From assembly GCA_021731085.1 (NCBI GenBank), contig JAKFYB010000018.1, positions 62,001 through 126,000 on the forward strand: a stretch of DNA of 64,000 nt. Direction: 5' to 3'. Below, piece by piece: positions 1 through 7,916 of this stretch. Position 1 is the first letter of the stretch; every line of letters starts with the position of its first letter. The notes below the pieces were generated by a model. That model was given only the letters and a program-made list of their open reading frames with translations. It did not search any database and was not told where the DNA came from. Source of the DNA: Dehalococcoidia bacterium (GTDB lineage: Bacteria; Chloroflexota; Dehalococcoidia; DSTF01; JACRBR01). A program made the position numbers and the translations under genes.

Positions 1-60
1 CGGTCCGCTCCTGCCGTTGGAAGTCGGGTCGAAAGCCTTGAAGGCCGTGTAGTTGGACAT
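1..60 (-). CDS. N-terminal fragment of an unknown protein (cut by window edge)
   Basis: The minus strand opens with ATG at position 60 and reads MSNYTAFKAFDPTSNGRSGP before leaving the window. The start is supported by a strong Shine-Dalgarno, GAAAGAGGTG, eight bases upstream. The twenty visible residues match no family I recognise. Upstream on the same strand lie a palindromic repeat, an intrinsic terminator, an 18-codon ORF and a promoter, so this gene may sit behind an attenuator-like leader. The same GAGGTGTC ribosome-binding context precedes that small ORF and the one upstream of pyrE. Confidence 0.55.
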   Translation of the reverse strand, partial: MSNYTAFKAFDPTSNGRSGP

Positions 61-94
61 TGAGACACCTCTTTCGATTGAGCTGCCTCCGATG

Positions 95-120
95 CAGGAG
101 GACGGGCGCCCCCGCCCGTC
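95..120 (-). repeat. Palindromic intergenic repeat, GACGGGCG family, copy 1
   Basis: On the minus strand the sequence GACGGGCG-GGGG-CGCCCGTC forms a perfect 8-bp hairpin followed by CTCCTG. Near-identical copies occur at 44179-44204 and 44867-44892, so this is a dispersed REP-like element rather than a gene-specific terminator. Confidence 0.75.
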
Positions 121-180
121 GCGCTTGACGCAGCAGTTTTACGATGACTGGAGTCTGTGTTGATGACCGCGCGCAGGCAC

Positions 181-206
181 AAACAAAACGACCGCCCGTA
201 GGCGGC
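181..206 (-). terminator. Intrinsic terminator after the 18-codon ORF
   Basis: Read on the minus strand, CCGCC-TACG-GGCGG is followed within two bases by GTTTTGTTT, the pattern of a Rho-independent terminator. It lies about 30 bases after the stop codon of the small ORF and before the partial gene at the window edge. Confidence 0.65.
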
Positions 207-234
207 CTGCACGCGATGTCCGAGGACAGCGGTC

Positions 235-291
235 TTAGGCGGTTGCCTTCCGGGAGCGCGACGGTGCCAGGGCATTGACATTGACGGTCAT
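235..291 (-). CDS. 18-residue peptide ORF with consensus ribosome-binding site (leader peptide candidate)
   Basis: ATG at 291 opens an 18-codon frame, MTVNVNALAPSRSRKATA, ending in TAA. It is missed by the ORF track because of its length. The Shine-Dalgarno GGAGGAGGTG is nearly complementary to the 16S tail and well spaced. A TTGACA-N17-TAGTCT promoter lies upstream and an intrinsic terminator downstream, so the ORF has every element of a small transcription unit. The peptide shows no run of one amino acid that would identify a classical attenuation sensor. It could be a leader peptide for the truncated gene at 60, a secreted or regulatory small protein, or a small RNA with a translated frame. 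I do not recognise it. Confidence 0.5.
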   Translation of the reverse strand: MTVNVNALAPSRSRKATA

Positions 292-340
292 CGTGACACC
301 TCCTCCCGTTTCGTGGCCGCGAGCGCGACCTGTTGCCAAG

Positions 341-369
341 AGACTACGACCCGCCACCGAAGATGTCAA
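341..369 (-). promoter_or_regulatory. Sigma-70-type promoter for the 18-codon ORF
   Basis: Minus strand TTGACA, 17-bp spacer, TAGTCT. The predicted start is near 334, about 40 bases ahead of the ATG at 291. A consensus -35 with ideal spacing is the main support. Confidence 0.55.
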
Positions 370-505
370 CTCCTCATACCCCTATATCTGCGTCCAGCCT
401 CTCCAGAAGCATCTGTTCGTGCCGCACGCGTTCGGTACGATGGCCCCGCGCAGGGCAGGACATCTGCTAGCCCAACGGAACCCAAGAAAGGCGATCCACT
501 CACGC

Positions 506-1669
506 ATGCGTTTGAAGCGGATCATCCTCCTCGGCACGACGTCGTTTGCGGCCTACTCAAGGGACAACGGCGCCCAGATGGCCGCCGCCATCGCGTACCA
601 CATCCTCTTCGCCATCGTGCCGCTCGTCATGTTCTTCATGTCGGCGCTCGGCCTCATTGTCGGCACGGATACCGTGCAGCAACGCGTCAGTGACTACATC
701 AGCGAAAATTTCGATCTCTCGACTGCGAATATCACAATCGAACTGACGGACGCCGGCGTTGAGCGCCTCGAAGCTGAGCACGGAGCCGACGCTGTCGCGG
801 AAGTCGAGGCGGAACTCATCGCCATGAACGGCGACACGGAGCGCGAGGCGGAACGCAGCGCTCTTGCGGAGGATCTCCTCGACGACGAGCCGGTCGAGGT
901 GGCCGGCTATGAACTGGTTGCAGACGACGTCGATCTCCATTTCGACAACATCGTCTTGGACACGATCCGGGGCGTTGTAGATGCGAGCAGTACGCTCAGC
1001 ATCATCAGTCTGCTGTTTCTCGGATTCGCCGCGTCTGGTCTCTTCGGTCAGATTCGACGGTCACTCGACTATGTCTGGGGACAGCCGCGGCGTCCACCGA
1101 TGCTGCAGGGCAAGTTGCGAAACATTGCTCTCCTCCTCATGCTGCTCCTCCTCCTCGTACTAACGCTTGTGCTGCTGTTCGCCCTCTCGGTCGCGGCGAG
1201 CATCCTGCTGCGCATCGTCAGCGAAGTGCGCACGGATCCGATTTGGCTGGAGGGCGGGCTCTGGCCCGCCACGACGTTCCTCGTGCCGCTCGCATTTTCC
1301 TTTGTAATGTTTGCCCTCCTTTACCGGCTAGGTCCGCGCGCCAACGTAAAGGTCGGCGACGTCTGGCTTGGCGCGCTACTCGCCGCCATCGCCTTCGAGA
1401 TCTTCAAGTTCGGCTTTGGTGTCTACATCGCAAACTTCTCGGCGTTCGATGTCGTGTATGGCGCACTCGGTGGTGTCCTGCTGTTCCTGATGTTCGTCTT
1501 CTTCAGCGCCCAGGTGTTCCTATTCGGCGCCGAGATCAGCGCCTACTACCCGCGCGTGCGCAGAGGCGAGTTCGATGAGCCGGATAAAGGCCCGTCGCCG
1601 CCAATGAATCTGCGCCAGATGGTGATATCGGGGATTAAAGGGCTGTTTGTGTCCCAGCCGCCGCCCTGA
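506..1669 (+). CDS. YihY/BrkB family inner-membrane protein with an acidic insert
   Basis: A 387-residue multi-pass membrane protein of the YihY/BrkB family, whose biochemical role is not settled. The opening segment AAAIAYHILFAIVPLVMFF is the typical first membrane helix, and GLFGQIRRSLDYVWG matches the conserved loop before the remaining helices. About six membrane segments are visible. I chose ATG 506 because family homology begins immediately after it; the longer track ORF (275) adds unrelated N-terminal sequence. Unusual is a stretch of roughly 95 acidic, helix-prone residues between the first two membrane segments (rich in Glu/Asp, e.g. AEVEAELIAMNGDTEREAER), probably outside the membrane. 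Start codon choice is moderately uncertain because no clear Shine-Dalgarno is seen. Confidence 0.85.
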   Translation: MRLKRIILLGTTSFAAYSRDNGAQMAAAIAYHILFAIVPLVMFFMSALGLIVGTDTVQQRVSDYISENFDLSTANITIELTDAGVERLEAEHGADAVAEVEAELIAMNGDTEREAERSALAEDLLDDEPVEVAGYELVADDVDLHFDNIVLDTIRGVVDASSTLSIISLLFLGFAASGLFGQIRRSLDYVWGQPRRPPMLQGKLRNIALLLMLLLLLVLTLVLLFALSVAASILLRIVSEVRTDPIWLEGGLWPATTFLVPLAFSFVMFALLYRLGPRANVKVGDVWLGALLAAIAFEIFKFGFGVYIANFSAFDVVYGALGGVLLFLMFVFFSAQVFLFGAEISAYYPRVRRGEFDEPDKGPSPPMNLRQMVISGIKGLFVSQPPP

Positions 1670-1751
1670 TGTTGACTACGCGCCGCATCGCCTATCATTC
1701 GCGCAACCACGCGGCCGCTGGCCAACCGGCCAGGCGAAAGGAAGTGACACC

Positions 1752-1970
1752 GTGTTTCTACAAATCGTTGCTATTCTCTGCGTCGGCGTCTGGATTGCCA
1801 CCTGGGTCGGCGCGATCTGGGACATGAACCGCCGCGCCGACATGTCCGGGATGCAGATGGTGATCTGGATCGCCGTGATCGTCATCTTCCCGTTGGTAGG
1901 CCTCCTTGCCTACATGATCTTCCGCCCCTCGCCCGACAAGATTCGATACAAGGGCGAAAACATCGAGTAG
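1752..1970 (+). CDS. Small PLDc_N-like membrane protein
   Basis: A 72-residue protein with two hydrophobic segments separated by WDMNRRADMSGMQMVIW, the layout of the phospholipase D N-terminal (PLDc_N) transmembrane domain found alone in many small bacterial proteins. The GTG start at 1752 is preceded by GGAAGTGA. The tail SPDKIRYKGENIE is charged and probably cytoplasmic. No catalytic phospholipase D domain is present, so an enzymatic role is not implied. It stands just ahead of the convergent dedA-like gene; a second PLDc_N-type protein lies at 2754-3125. Confidence 0.7.
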   Translation: MFLQIVAILCVGVWIATWVGAIWDMNRRADMSGMQMVIWIAVIVIFPLVGLLAYMIFRPSPDKIRYKGENIE

Positions 1971-1988
1971 GTTCAGTCGTGCGCCGGC

Positions 1989-2675
1989 TTACTCGGACGC
2001 CTCGCGCTCTGTATCCCCTCGCGGGTGCAGCGCGAACCAGAAGATGACGCCGATCAGTACCGTTGTGATGACTCCCGAAGCCAGAACAGACATAAGCGGG
2101 TAGTCGTCGAGTGCCGTTCCCACCGTGTACGCCAATACGCTCGTGTAGGTTGCCCACGTGGCACCACCAATCACTGACCACAGCAGGAATTTGCGATAGG
2201 GCATCCTTTGGATGCCCATCGTCGCGTTCACGAAGAAACGCACTCCGGGCACGTACCGCCCCAGCACAATGAATAACGGTGCACGGTCGCCCAGGATCTG
2301 GATAACCGTCATCACCCGTTTGTCCGATTCAAGACGGGCGACTTGTGGTGCGAACCGCTCTGAGTTGATGCGCGCGATCCAGTACAGCCCACTGTCTCCC
2401 GCGATAGCGCCAATAGCTCCGGCCAGAATCACCGCAGGCAGCCACAGCTCACCATTCGCAGCCTGTACCGAGGCGGCGTTCAGCACCGTCTCCCCCGGCA
2501 GAATTGGAATGATCGCATCACCGAAGATGAGAAGCGCAGTGATCAAATACGCCGTAGCCGGCTCGACGCCGTCCTCCAGCAACCCAAGCGCATCATCCGT
2601 CAGCGCGACGACAATCACGCCGAGAATGACACAGATCACGGCGAGTCCCGCCAAACGCACGGCCCAGTGCTTCAT
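1989..2675 (-). CDS. DedA family (VTT domain) membrane protein
   Basis: A 228-residue polytopic membrane protein. The core motifs of the DedA/SNARE-associated (VTT) family are visible: GDAIIPILPGETVLNAAS, the GDSGLYWIAR segment, and FIVLGRYVPGVRFFVNATMG, where the conserved GR-P-R is thought to form the transport site. Members act as lipid flippases or in proton-dependent membrane homeostasis. Length is normal for the family. ATG 2675 is the only reasonable start. The short tail HPRGDTEREASE is hydrophilic. The preceding minus-strand gene (2754-3125) is separated by a strong terminator hairpin, so dedA has its own promoter. Confidence 0.88.
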   Translation of the reverse strand: MKHWAVRLAGLAVICVILGVIVVALTDDALGLLEDGVEPATAYLITALLIFGDAIIPILPGETVLNAASVQAANGELWLPAVILAGAIGAIAGDSGLYWIARINSERFAPQVARLESDKRVMTVIQILGDRAPLFIVLGRYVPGVRFFVNATMGIQRMPYRKFLLWSVIGGATWATYTSVLAYTVGTALDDYPLMSVLASGVITTVLIGVIFWFALHPRGDTEREASE

Positions 2676-2688
2676 GTGAATCCTGACC

Positions 2689-2725
2689 TAAACGAAATCC
2701 CCGCCGCGGAAGTGCCGCGGCGGGG
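2689..2725 (-). terminator. Strong intrinsic terminator downstream of the SHOCT gene
   Basis: Minus strand CCCCGCCGCGG-CACTT-CCGCGGCGGGG, an 11-bp perfect stem, followed by ATTTCGTTT. It separates the SHOCT/PLDc_N gene from dedA. Confidence 0.8.
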
Positions 2726-2753
2726 ATACTGAGGTCACAAGCGCTCGGACGGC

Positions 2754-3125
2754 CTACAGAAGAGCCCGTCGCTTCAATTCGTCGAACTCCGCCTGATTGA
2801 TTGCCCCAGAAGAGAGCAACTGCTGCGCCTTCGCGATCTCATCAGCGGATGTCACGCCGGACACGCTTCGCTGCGCCTGCTGCATCTGCCGTACTTCAGA
2901 CTCCGTCGGCGGTCCGCGGAAGATCATGTACAACAGGATGCCCAACAGCGGCAGCAGGAATATCAGCAAGATCCACATCGCCTTCGCAAATCCACTGATG
3001 TCGCGGCGGAAGATGTCGGCGAAGACGGCGATGAACATCCAGATGAACATCGTGGCGAAAAACACCATGATCATCCAGGCGACTACGTCCCAGAAACTTG
3101 TGTCGTCGAGTAACAACGGCTGCAT
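2754..3125 (-). CDS. PLDc_N plus SHOCT domain membrane protein
   Basis: A 123-residue protein. Residues 10-70 hold two membrane helices around DIFRRDISGFAKAMWILL, the PLDc_N pattern. After a linker, the C-terminal ~30 residues (SADEIAKAQQLLSSGAINQAEFDELKRRALL) are a clear SHOCT domain, a short helical module usually found at protein ends and thought to mediate oligomerisation. Both modules commonly occur together in small bacterial membrane proteins of unknown function. ATG 3125 is preceded by GAGGAGATCA. A strong terminator follows the stop codon. Confidence 0.82.
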   Translation of the reverse strand: MQPLLLDDTSFWDVVAWMIMVFFATMFIWMFIAVFADIFRRDISGFAKAMWILLIFLLPLLGILLYMIFRGPPTESEVRQMQQAQRSVSGVTSADEIAKAQQLLSSGAINQAEFDELKRRALL

Positions 3126-3235
3126 TGATCTCCTCCTCTAGCTCACGTTATGACGCCGGAAGGATATACCGTCTCGCAGCCGGCTGCTATACGTCTTGGT
3201 AAGGACCATCCATCGCGTCGTCATGCCGCATTTTG

Positions 3236-4582
3236 TTAGTCAGCGCGTGCGACGAGCCAGTCGAGCACGGCCAGCCATACGAGTGTGAGCGCCACGACCC
3301 CAACCAGCGCTCCGAAATCGAAGCCCGGAAGTATTGCCAGAACGACGACCCCAATGCCGATGCCCACCAGGCGAAGCCACATAACGTTGCGCCCCATCCA
3401 GGAGTTCGCGTCCGGCGACCCCGCCGCGGGCTTCCATGCATCGGCGAGCTGGGCACGACGCTTCGTCGCCCACCCGGAATTGCTTGTCGCGAACCATAGG
3501 GCGACGAAATACACCGCCAACAAGCCCAGCACAGTCATGTACACCCGATCCGTCGGCTCCGGCCAAACGACCAGCAGCAGTGCTCCGATGACCAGACCGC
3601 TGACTCGCAGTGTCGTCGCGTTTGCCTGCAGCTCCTTGCCCAACTCCGGCACAGGTTCGCCCTTTGGATTGCGGACGCGCAGCCGCACCGCGCGCGCCAA
3701 TCCCGACTGCCCCGCGAGCGACGCGCCGACCACGACCAATAGGCCCAGAACAACAAGGAAGAAAGATTGCAGCCGGAACCGATCGACGAGCGCATCGAAG
3801 ACTACTTTGCCCACCGCATCGTCCTGAGCAAAGCTGGCGACGATTGGACGAATCGGCATGAGCAGCAAGGCCGCGACCAAACCACAGAAGAGGATCACGA
3901 CTCCCACGTTGCGCACCGCGCTCCGTCGATCCTTCGCAAACAGCACGGCCATACCGAAGCAAAGCAGCGCCGCCGCAACCACCGCCAACGTGATCTGGTT
4001 GTGCAGGCTCAGCAGATCCTGGAGCGCATCTGCCTTCGGCGCGTCGTCGATGAGCACGATTTGGCCCGCATCCTCCGGTATGTCGACGTTCGCCAGCAAA
4101 CCATCAGGATCGTCGATGCCAAGCTGCTCGGCCACGCGCAGCAGGATAGGTCTCAGGTCGAGGATGATCTTGTCGTCCTCGAACGCAATCGTGCCTTCAC
4201 CTTCGATGATATACACGAGTTGCCGGTGGACGAGCGTCAGGGCTGTCTCGAACACATCGGCAATTTGATCGGATTGGAGAATGCGTAATGCCGTCCTCTC
4301 GATGAGGTCCTGCGCGCTGATCGCCAGGATAGGCGCGAGGAACTTCATTCCATCGGGAAGGCTCTCCTGGATGCGGGTCTCAAGATCTCCTTGTTCAACC
4401 AGCCTTACCGAAAGCCGCGCCGCGAGATCCTCCTGGACGGCCTCATCGTCCAGGACTTCTGTCACGGTGCCAACGAACTCGTCCGTGTCGAACACGGTGC
4501 GGTTCACCCATAACGTCGCATTCGCACTGAGCGTCAGCAACGCACCGAGTACGAGGAAGACAATGACGAGGATCGATCGCAT
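3236..4582 (-). CDS. Conserved hypothetical membrane protein (extracytoplasmic helical domain, four or more C-terminal helices)
   Basis: A 448-residue protein. Residues 1-25 form a signal anchor. Residues 30-205 are soluble and acidic, with TVFDTDEFVGTVTEVLDDEAVQ near the start; this resembles bacterial proteins in which a long extracytoplasmic helical domain precedes a membrane bundle. From about residue 210 there are membrane segments (LAVVAAALLCFGMAVLF, VVILFCGLVAALLLMPI, SFFLVVLGLLVVVGASL, and two more near the C-terminus ending in VLDWLVARAD). No enzymatic motif is visible and I cannot assign a function. Start ATG 4582 is followed directly by the hydrophobic anchor, which supports it. 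Confidence 0.7.
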   Translation of the reverse strand: MRSILVIVFLVLGALLTLSANATLWVNRTVFDTDEFVGTVTEVLDDEAVQEDLAARLSVRLVEQGDLETRIQESLPDGMKFLAPILAISAQDLIERTALRILQSDQIADVFETALTLVHRQLVYIIEGEGTIAFEDDKIILDLRPILLRVAEQLGIDDPDGLLANVDIPEDAGQIVLIDDAPKADALQDLLSLHNQITLAVVAAALLCFGMAVLFAKDRRSAVRNVGVVILFCGLVAALLLMPIRPIVASFAQDDAVGKVVFDALVDRFRLQSFFLVVLGLLVVVGASLAGQSGLARAVRLRVRNPKGEPVPELGKELQANATTLRVSGLVIGALLLVVWPEPTDRVYMTVLGLLAVYFVALWFATSNSGWATKRRAQLADAWKPAAGSPDANSWMGRNVMWLRLVGIGIGVVVLAILPGFDFGALVGVVALTLVWLAVLDWLVARAD

Positions 4583-4745
4583 CGGGGTCTCCAGTTCGAG
4601 CCGTCTCCGCTGCCACTGCAGGAGTCCGCTTCGGCACTACGGTACATCGCCGGAGCACATGCTGACAGGGAATTGACATATTAGGCCTGCACGGCACCTC
4701 TGCGCGTGGCTGGTAGGATTCGTCCGAGGGAGTAACGCACCACAT

Positions 4746-6701
4746 ATGACACGAACCTGCCTCCGGTCTCTCTGTCTCGGGCTTGTCCTGGGCGCATCAT
4801 TCATGCTGTTTCCAGCGCCCCAACATGCCGCTGCGAACGACCATCCGGCGTCAGAAATCTGCCTGATGGATTCGCTTTGCGGGTCGGCGGCGCTGCAACA
4901 AGCTTCTGCCGATCAGGAGCTCGCGGACAAGTACGCGCCGATAGTGATGCTCAAAGCCCAGAAGGAGCCCTGTGACAGCACAGGGGAGGCCTACGCACCC
5001 GTCTCCGTCGACATCGTGCTAAGCAATCCTGCGGTCCTGCTGCGGAACATCGACTCCACGGAAACCGTGACTGCCCCCGACGCCCCCGACCTGTTCGGCC
5101 TTGGTGAAGGCAACTATCTCGACCTTCCCAACGATCCGCGAAAACCCGGCTGCCTCTACGAAGAGGATTTCGACGCGCTCGAGCCTGCGATAACTCCGAT
5201 CGCCTACGCCCACATTGCCCGGCAGGACGGCGCCTCGGGCTTCGCGCTCCAGTACTGGCTCTACTACTACTTCAACGACTGGAACAACAATCACGAGAGC
5301 GACTTCGAGATGATCCAGCTCATCTTCGAAGCGGACTCCGTCGAAGAAGCCCTCGCACAGACACCAACCCGCGTCGGCTACTCGCAGCACGGCGGCGGTG
5401 AGTACGCGGATTGGGACAGTGACAAGCTACTCCGCGATGGCAACCACCCGATCGTCTACGTCGCCTCAGGCTCCCACTCGAACCAGTTCGCCAATGAGAA
5501 CTACATCGGCCGGGCCGAGGAAGACGGTGTCGGATTCGGATGCGATGACGCCAGCGGCACCAGCGTCCGCATGCAAACCGCAGCCATCGTCGTCCCGACC
5601 AGCGTGGACAGCGCCGACGATGAGTTCGCGTGGATCAACTTCGAAGGCCGTTGGGGCGAGCAACTCTCAGGCGAGTTCAACGGCCCAACCGGGCCCAACA
5701 CCAAGCGCGCCTGGACCCAGCCGTTCGCCTGGCAAGAAGACCTCCGCAGTTCCAATGTCGAAGTCCCAACCGGCAAGACGGCGGGACCCAGTCCGGTGAA
5801 CGCGTTCTGCGGGATCGTCGCGTTCGTCTCGAACAACATCCTGCCGTTCGTCACCGAACGCCCCTGGCTCACCCTCATGGGCGCTGTCGCCGTCGTCGGC
5901 GGCCTCGCGACGACGGCAGCCCGCACGAACTACGACCTCGTACCCGTCCCATTGCGGCGGAAGCGGCGCTTCGGACAGATCCTCCGCGCCGCAGTCTTTA
6001 CCGTCCGCAAGCGTTTCGCGTTGTTCGTCGGGATTTCGATCGCCTTTATCCCGGCCGGGATCTTGGCCTCATCTCTCCAGGCGTTCTTGGCCAACAACCC
6101 TCCGCTTGGGGCGCTGCTTGATCTGTCCGACCCGCCGATGGGCATTGCCATCGTCATTGGCGCAACCATCGGCGTCGCCGTCTTCAGCATCGCCTACCTC
6201 GTGACTATCATCGGAATTACGGCCGCCCTTGCCGAACTTGAGGATGGAAACGACATCTCCATCCTCGGCGCCTACAAGGCCGTATGGGTTCGAATCTCCG
6301 ATCTTGTTCGAGCGAGGCTACGCGCCTTCTTCATCCTCCTACTTCTGACGATCAGCGTCGTCGGCATCCCTTGGGCGATTCGACGGGGCGTCCTGTGGAT
6401 CTTCCTCGAGCAGGCCATCCTGTTCGACGACGCTGACAAGGGCACGGCGCGTGAACTGAGTGAAAGGGCGGTCGATGGTCATTGGTGGCGTGCCGCAGCG
6501 CTTTCGGCAGCGTTTACATTCGGCGGCCTGAGCCTCGGACCGATCATCACAGCACCGTTGCTGCTCTTCACCTCGACGCCGCTGGAACTGCTGAATGCGA
6601 TGAGCTCGCTGATTTACATGATCGTTGTGCCCGTCATCGCCGTCGCCCTCGCCCTTCTTTACTTCGATCTCAAGGCGAGCGACGAACCTGATTCGAACTA
6701 G
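4746..6701 (+). CDS. Exported Vps62-like domain protein fused to a C-terminal membrane bundle
   Basis: A 651-residue protein with a signal peptide (residues 1-30, ending near PQHAAA). The next ~330 residues resemble the Vps62 family: QYWLYYYFNDWNNNHESDFE followed by a YVASGSHSNQF motif are hallmarks of that group, which is named from a yeast vacuolar-sorting gene but is common in bacteria and plants. The family has no established catalytic activity. The final ~290 residues contain about six membrane helices, with segments such as FALFVGISIAFIPAGILAS and FFILLLLTISVVGIPWAIRR, similar to uncharacterised integral-membrane bundles. The fusion suggests an outside domain tethered to a membrane module. 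The gene stands alone and diverges from the minus-strand gene ending at 3236. Confidence 0.7.
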   Translation: MTRTCLRSLCLGLVLGASFMLFPAPQHAAANDHPASEICLMDSLCGSAALQQASADQELADKYAPIVMLKAQKEPCDSTGEAYAPVSVDIVLSNPAVLLRNIDSTETVTAPDAPDLFGLGEGNYLDLPNDPRKPGCLYEEDFDALEPAITPIAYAHIARQDGASGFALQYWLYYYFNDWNNNHESDFEMIQLIFEADSVEEALAQTPTRVGYSQHGGGEYADWDSDKLLRDGNHPIVYVASGSHSNQFANENYIGRAEEDGVGFGCDDASGTSVRMQTAAIVVPTSVDSADDEFAWINFEGRWGEQLSGEFNGPTGPNTKRAWTQPFAWQEDLRSSNVEVPTGKTAGPSPVNAFCGIVAFVSNNILPFVTERPWLTLMGAVAVVGGLATTAARTNYDLVPVPLRRKRRFGQILRAAVFTVRKRFALFVGISIAFIPAGILASSLQAFLANNPPLGALLDLSDPPMGIAIVIGATIGVAVFSIAYLVTIIGITAALAELEDGNDISILGAYKAVWVRISDLVRARLRAFFILLLLTISVVGIPWAIRRGVLWIFLEQAILFDDADKGTARELSERAVDGHWWRAAALSAAFTFGGLSLGPIITAPLLLFTSTPLELLNAMSSLIYMIVVPVIAVALALLYFDLKASDEPDSN

Positions 6702-6734
6702 ACCAGCTCGATGTCCCGCGCCCTGTGGGCGCGC

Positions 6735-7571
6735 CTACTCGTAATCCAGGACGTACGCGGTGAGTGCCTCTGGCAGTGCGTCACGAGCGATCCGGATGTC
6801 CGTCGAGCCGACGCGCTCAACCGTCTTACCTTCGAGGAACTGATCCACCGGCTGGCTGAGGGACGGCATGTTCGCTGTTTGATAGTGCATGGGGAACACC
6901 ATCTTCGGCGCGACCTGCGTCGTCACTTCCGTCGCCTCCGTCGGCCCGACGCTGAAGCCCCCACCCGTCGGCACCATCAGCACGTCGACAGCCCCAAGGG
7001 CGGCAAGTTGCGTGTCATCCAACACATGCCCCAGATCGCCCGCGTGCGCGATCGTCAGGCCTCCCGTCTCGAACACAAAGAGCGCGTTCCTCCCGAACAT
7101 TGAACCCTGAGCGTTGTCATGGAAGGTCTGCACCGTCCGGATGCGCACATCTTCGACCGTCTCGTCGATCTCGGCCCATCCATCAGCAGTCAGGCCGCGC
7201 AGCACCGTTGCCGTCGCGCCGCCGAGCGCGTCATTATTGTGGTCCGGGTGCTCATGTGTGATCGTCGCCACATCTGCGTTGAGCGGCGCCGGCACCATGT
7301 AACCGATGTCGTTGAACGGGTCGAGGAGGACCGTCGTGCCGCCAGGGCTCGTCAGCAGGAACATCGACTGCCCGAACCAGCGGAGGCCAACCGCCCCGTT
7401 GTCGGTGCCCGCATCCACCGTGGCAGTCGATGCCGTAGTCGCCTGTCCCGTCGTGTCAGGTGTAATCGCCGCATCCGAATCATCGTCGCCTCCGCAGGCG
7501 ACACTCACATATGCTGCCGCACCGCCGAGCGCGGTGAGTGCGATGAATTTTCGACGTGTAACCAAGCTCAT
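6735..7571 (-). CDS. Tat-type lipoprotein, MBL-fold metal-dependent hydrolase (UlaG-like)
   Basis: 278 residues. The N-terminus TRRKFIALTALGGAAAYVSVAC combines a twin-arginine motif with a lipobox (SVAC), so the protein is probably exported folded and lipid-anchored. A Thr/Asp-rich linker leads to the hydrolase domain. The metallo-beta-lactamase signature THEHPDHN is followed by HAGDLGH and FPMHYQTANMPS, giving the metal ligands expected of the UlaG-like beta-lactamase superfamily group. The substrate cannot be read from sequence. ATG 7571 has an ideal GGAGG upstream. Confidence 0.85.
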   Translation of the reverse strand: MSLVTRRKFIALTALGGAAAYVSVACGGDDDSDAAITPDTTGQATTASTATVDAGTDNGAVGLRWFGQSMFLLTSPGGTTVLLDPFNDIGYMVPAPLNADVATITHEHPDHNNDALGGATATVLRGLTADGWAEIDETVEDVRIRTVQTFHDNAQGSMFGRNALFVFETGGLTIAHAGDLGHVLDDTQLAALGAVDVLMVPTGGGFSVGPTEATEVTTQVAPKMVFPMHYQTANMPSLSQPVDQFLEGKTVERVGSTDIRIARDALPEALTAYVLDYE

Positions 7572-7916
7572 GGCCGTATCCCTCCGGTCGTACTGGTAAG
7601 AGAGTTCGCATAGTGTACGCAGCTAACGCCGCACCGGGCGGCACACGCTGGTACAAATATGGATCTGATACGTCATTCGGCTGGAGTTGATGCCAACGAC
7701 ACGCCTGCTATCGCAAGATGCGGCGGTAGATTCTGGGTCGACCCCGCCGGACTCCTGCTTCGACCAGTGAGCTGGTCAGGAGTGCAGCGTTCGACCAGAG
7801 TCTGCATAACCCCGCAGGACGGCCTGGTGCCCTCAAGGTCGCCGACCAACCCCGAGCAACGGCCCGGGCCGCAAGGTCCGGGTCGTCGCGTATCCACCGC
7901 AGTCCACAGAATGGCT
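7572..7916. other. Gene-poor interval, 345 bp
   Basis: No convincing coding sequence. The plus-strand ORF that starts here (7659-8561) is antisense to the SH3 lipoprotein and has no family character. Two hairpins are visible, GACCAG-TGAG-CTGGTC near 7765 and CCCGGGCC-GCAA-GGTCCGGG near 7865, the latter with a GNRA-type loop. Neither has a U-tract. They may be mRNA 3' structure of the upstream minus-strand gene. Confidence 0.4.

Noticed and set aside
275-505. N-terminal extension of the YihY ORF from 275 to 505
   Set aside because: No homology, no ribosome-binding site, and it overlaps the promoter of the small ORF on the other strand. The conserved helix starts just after ATG 506.
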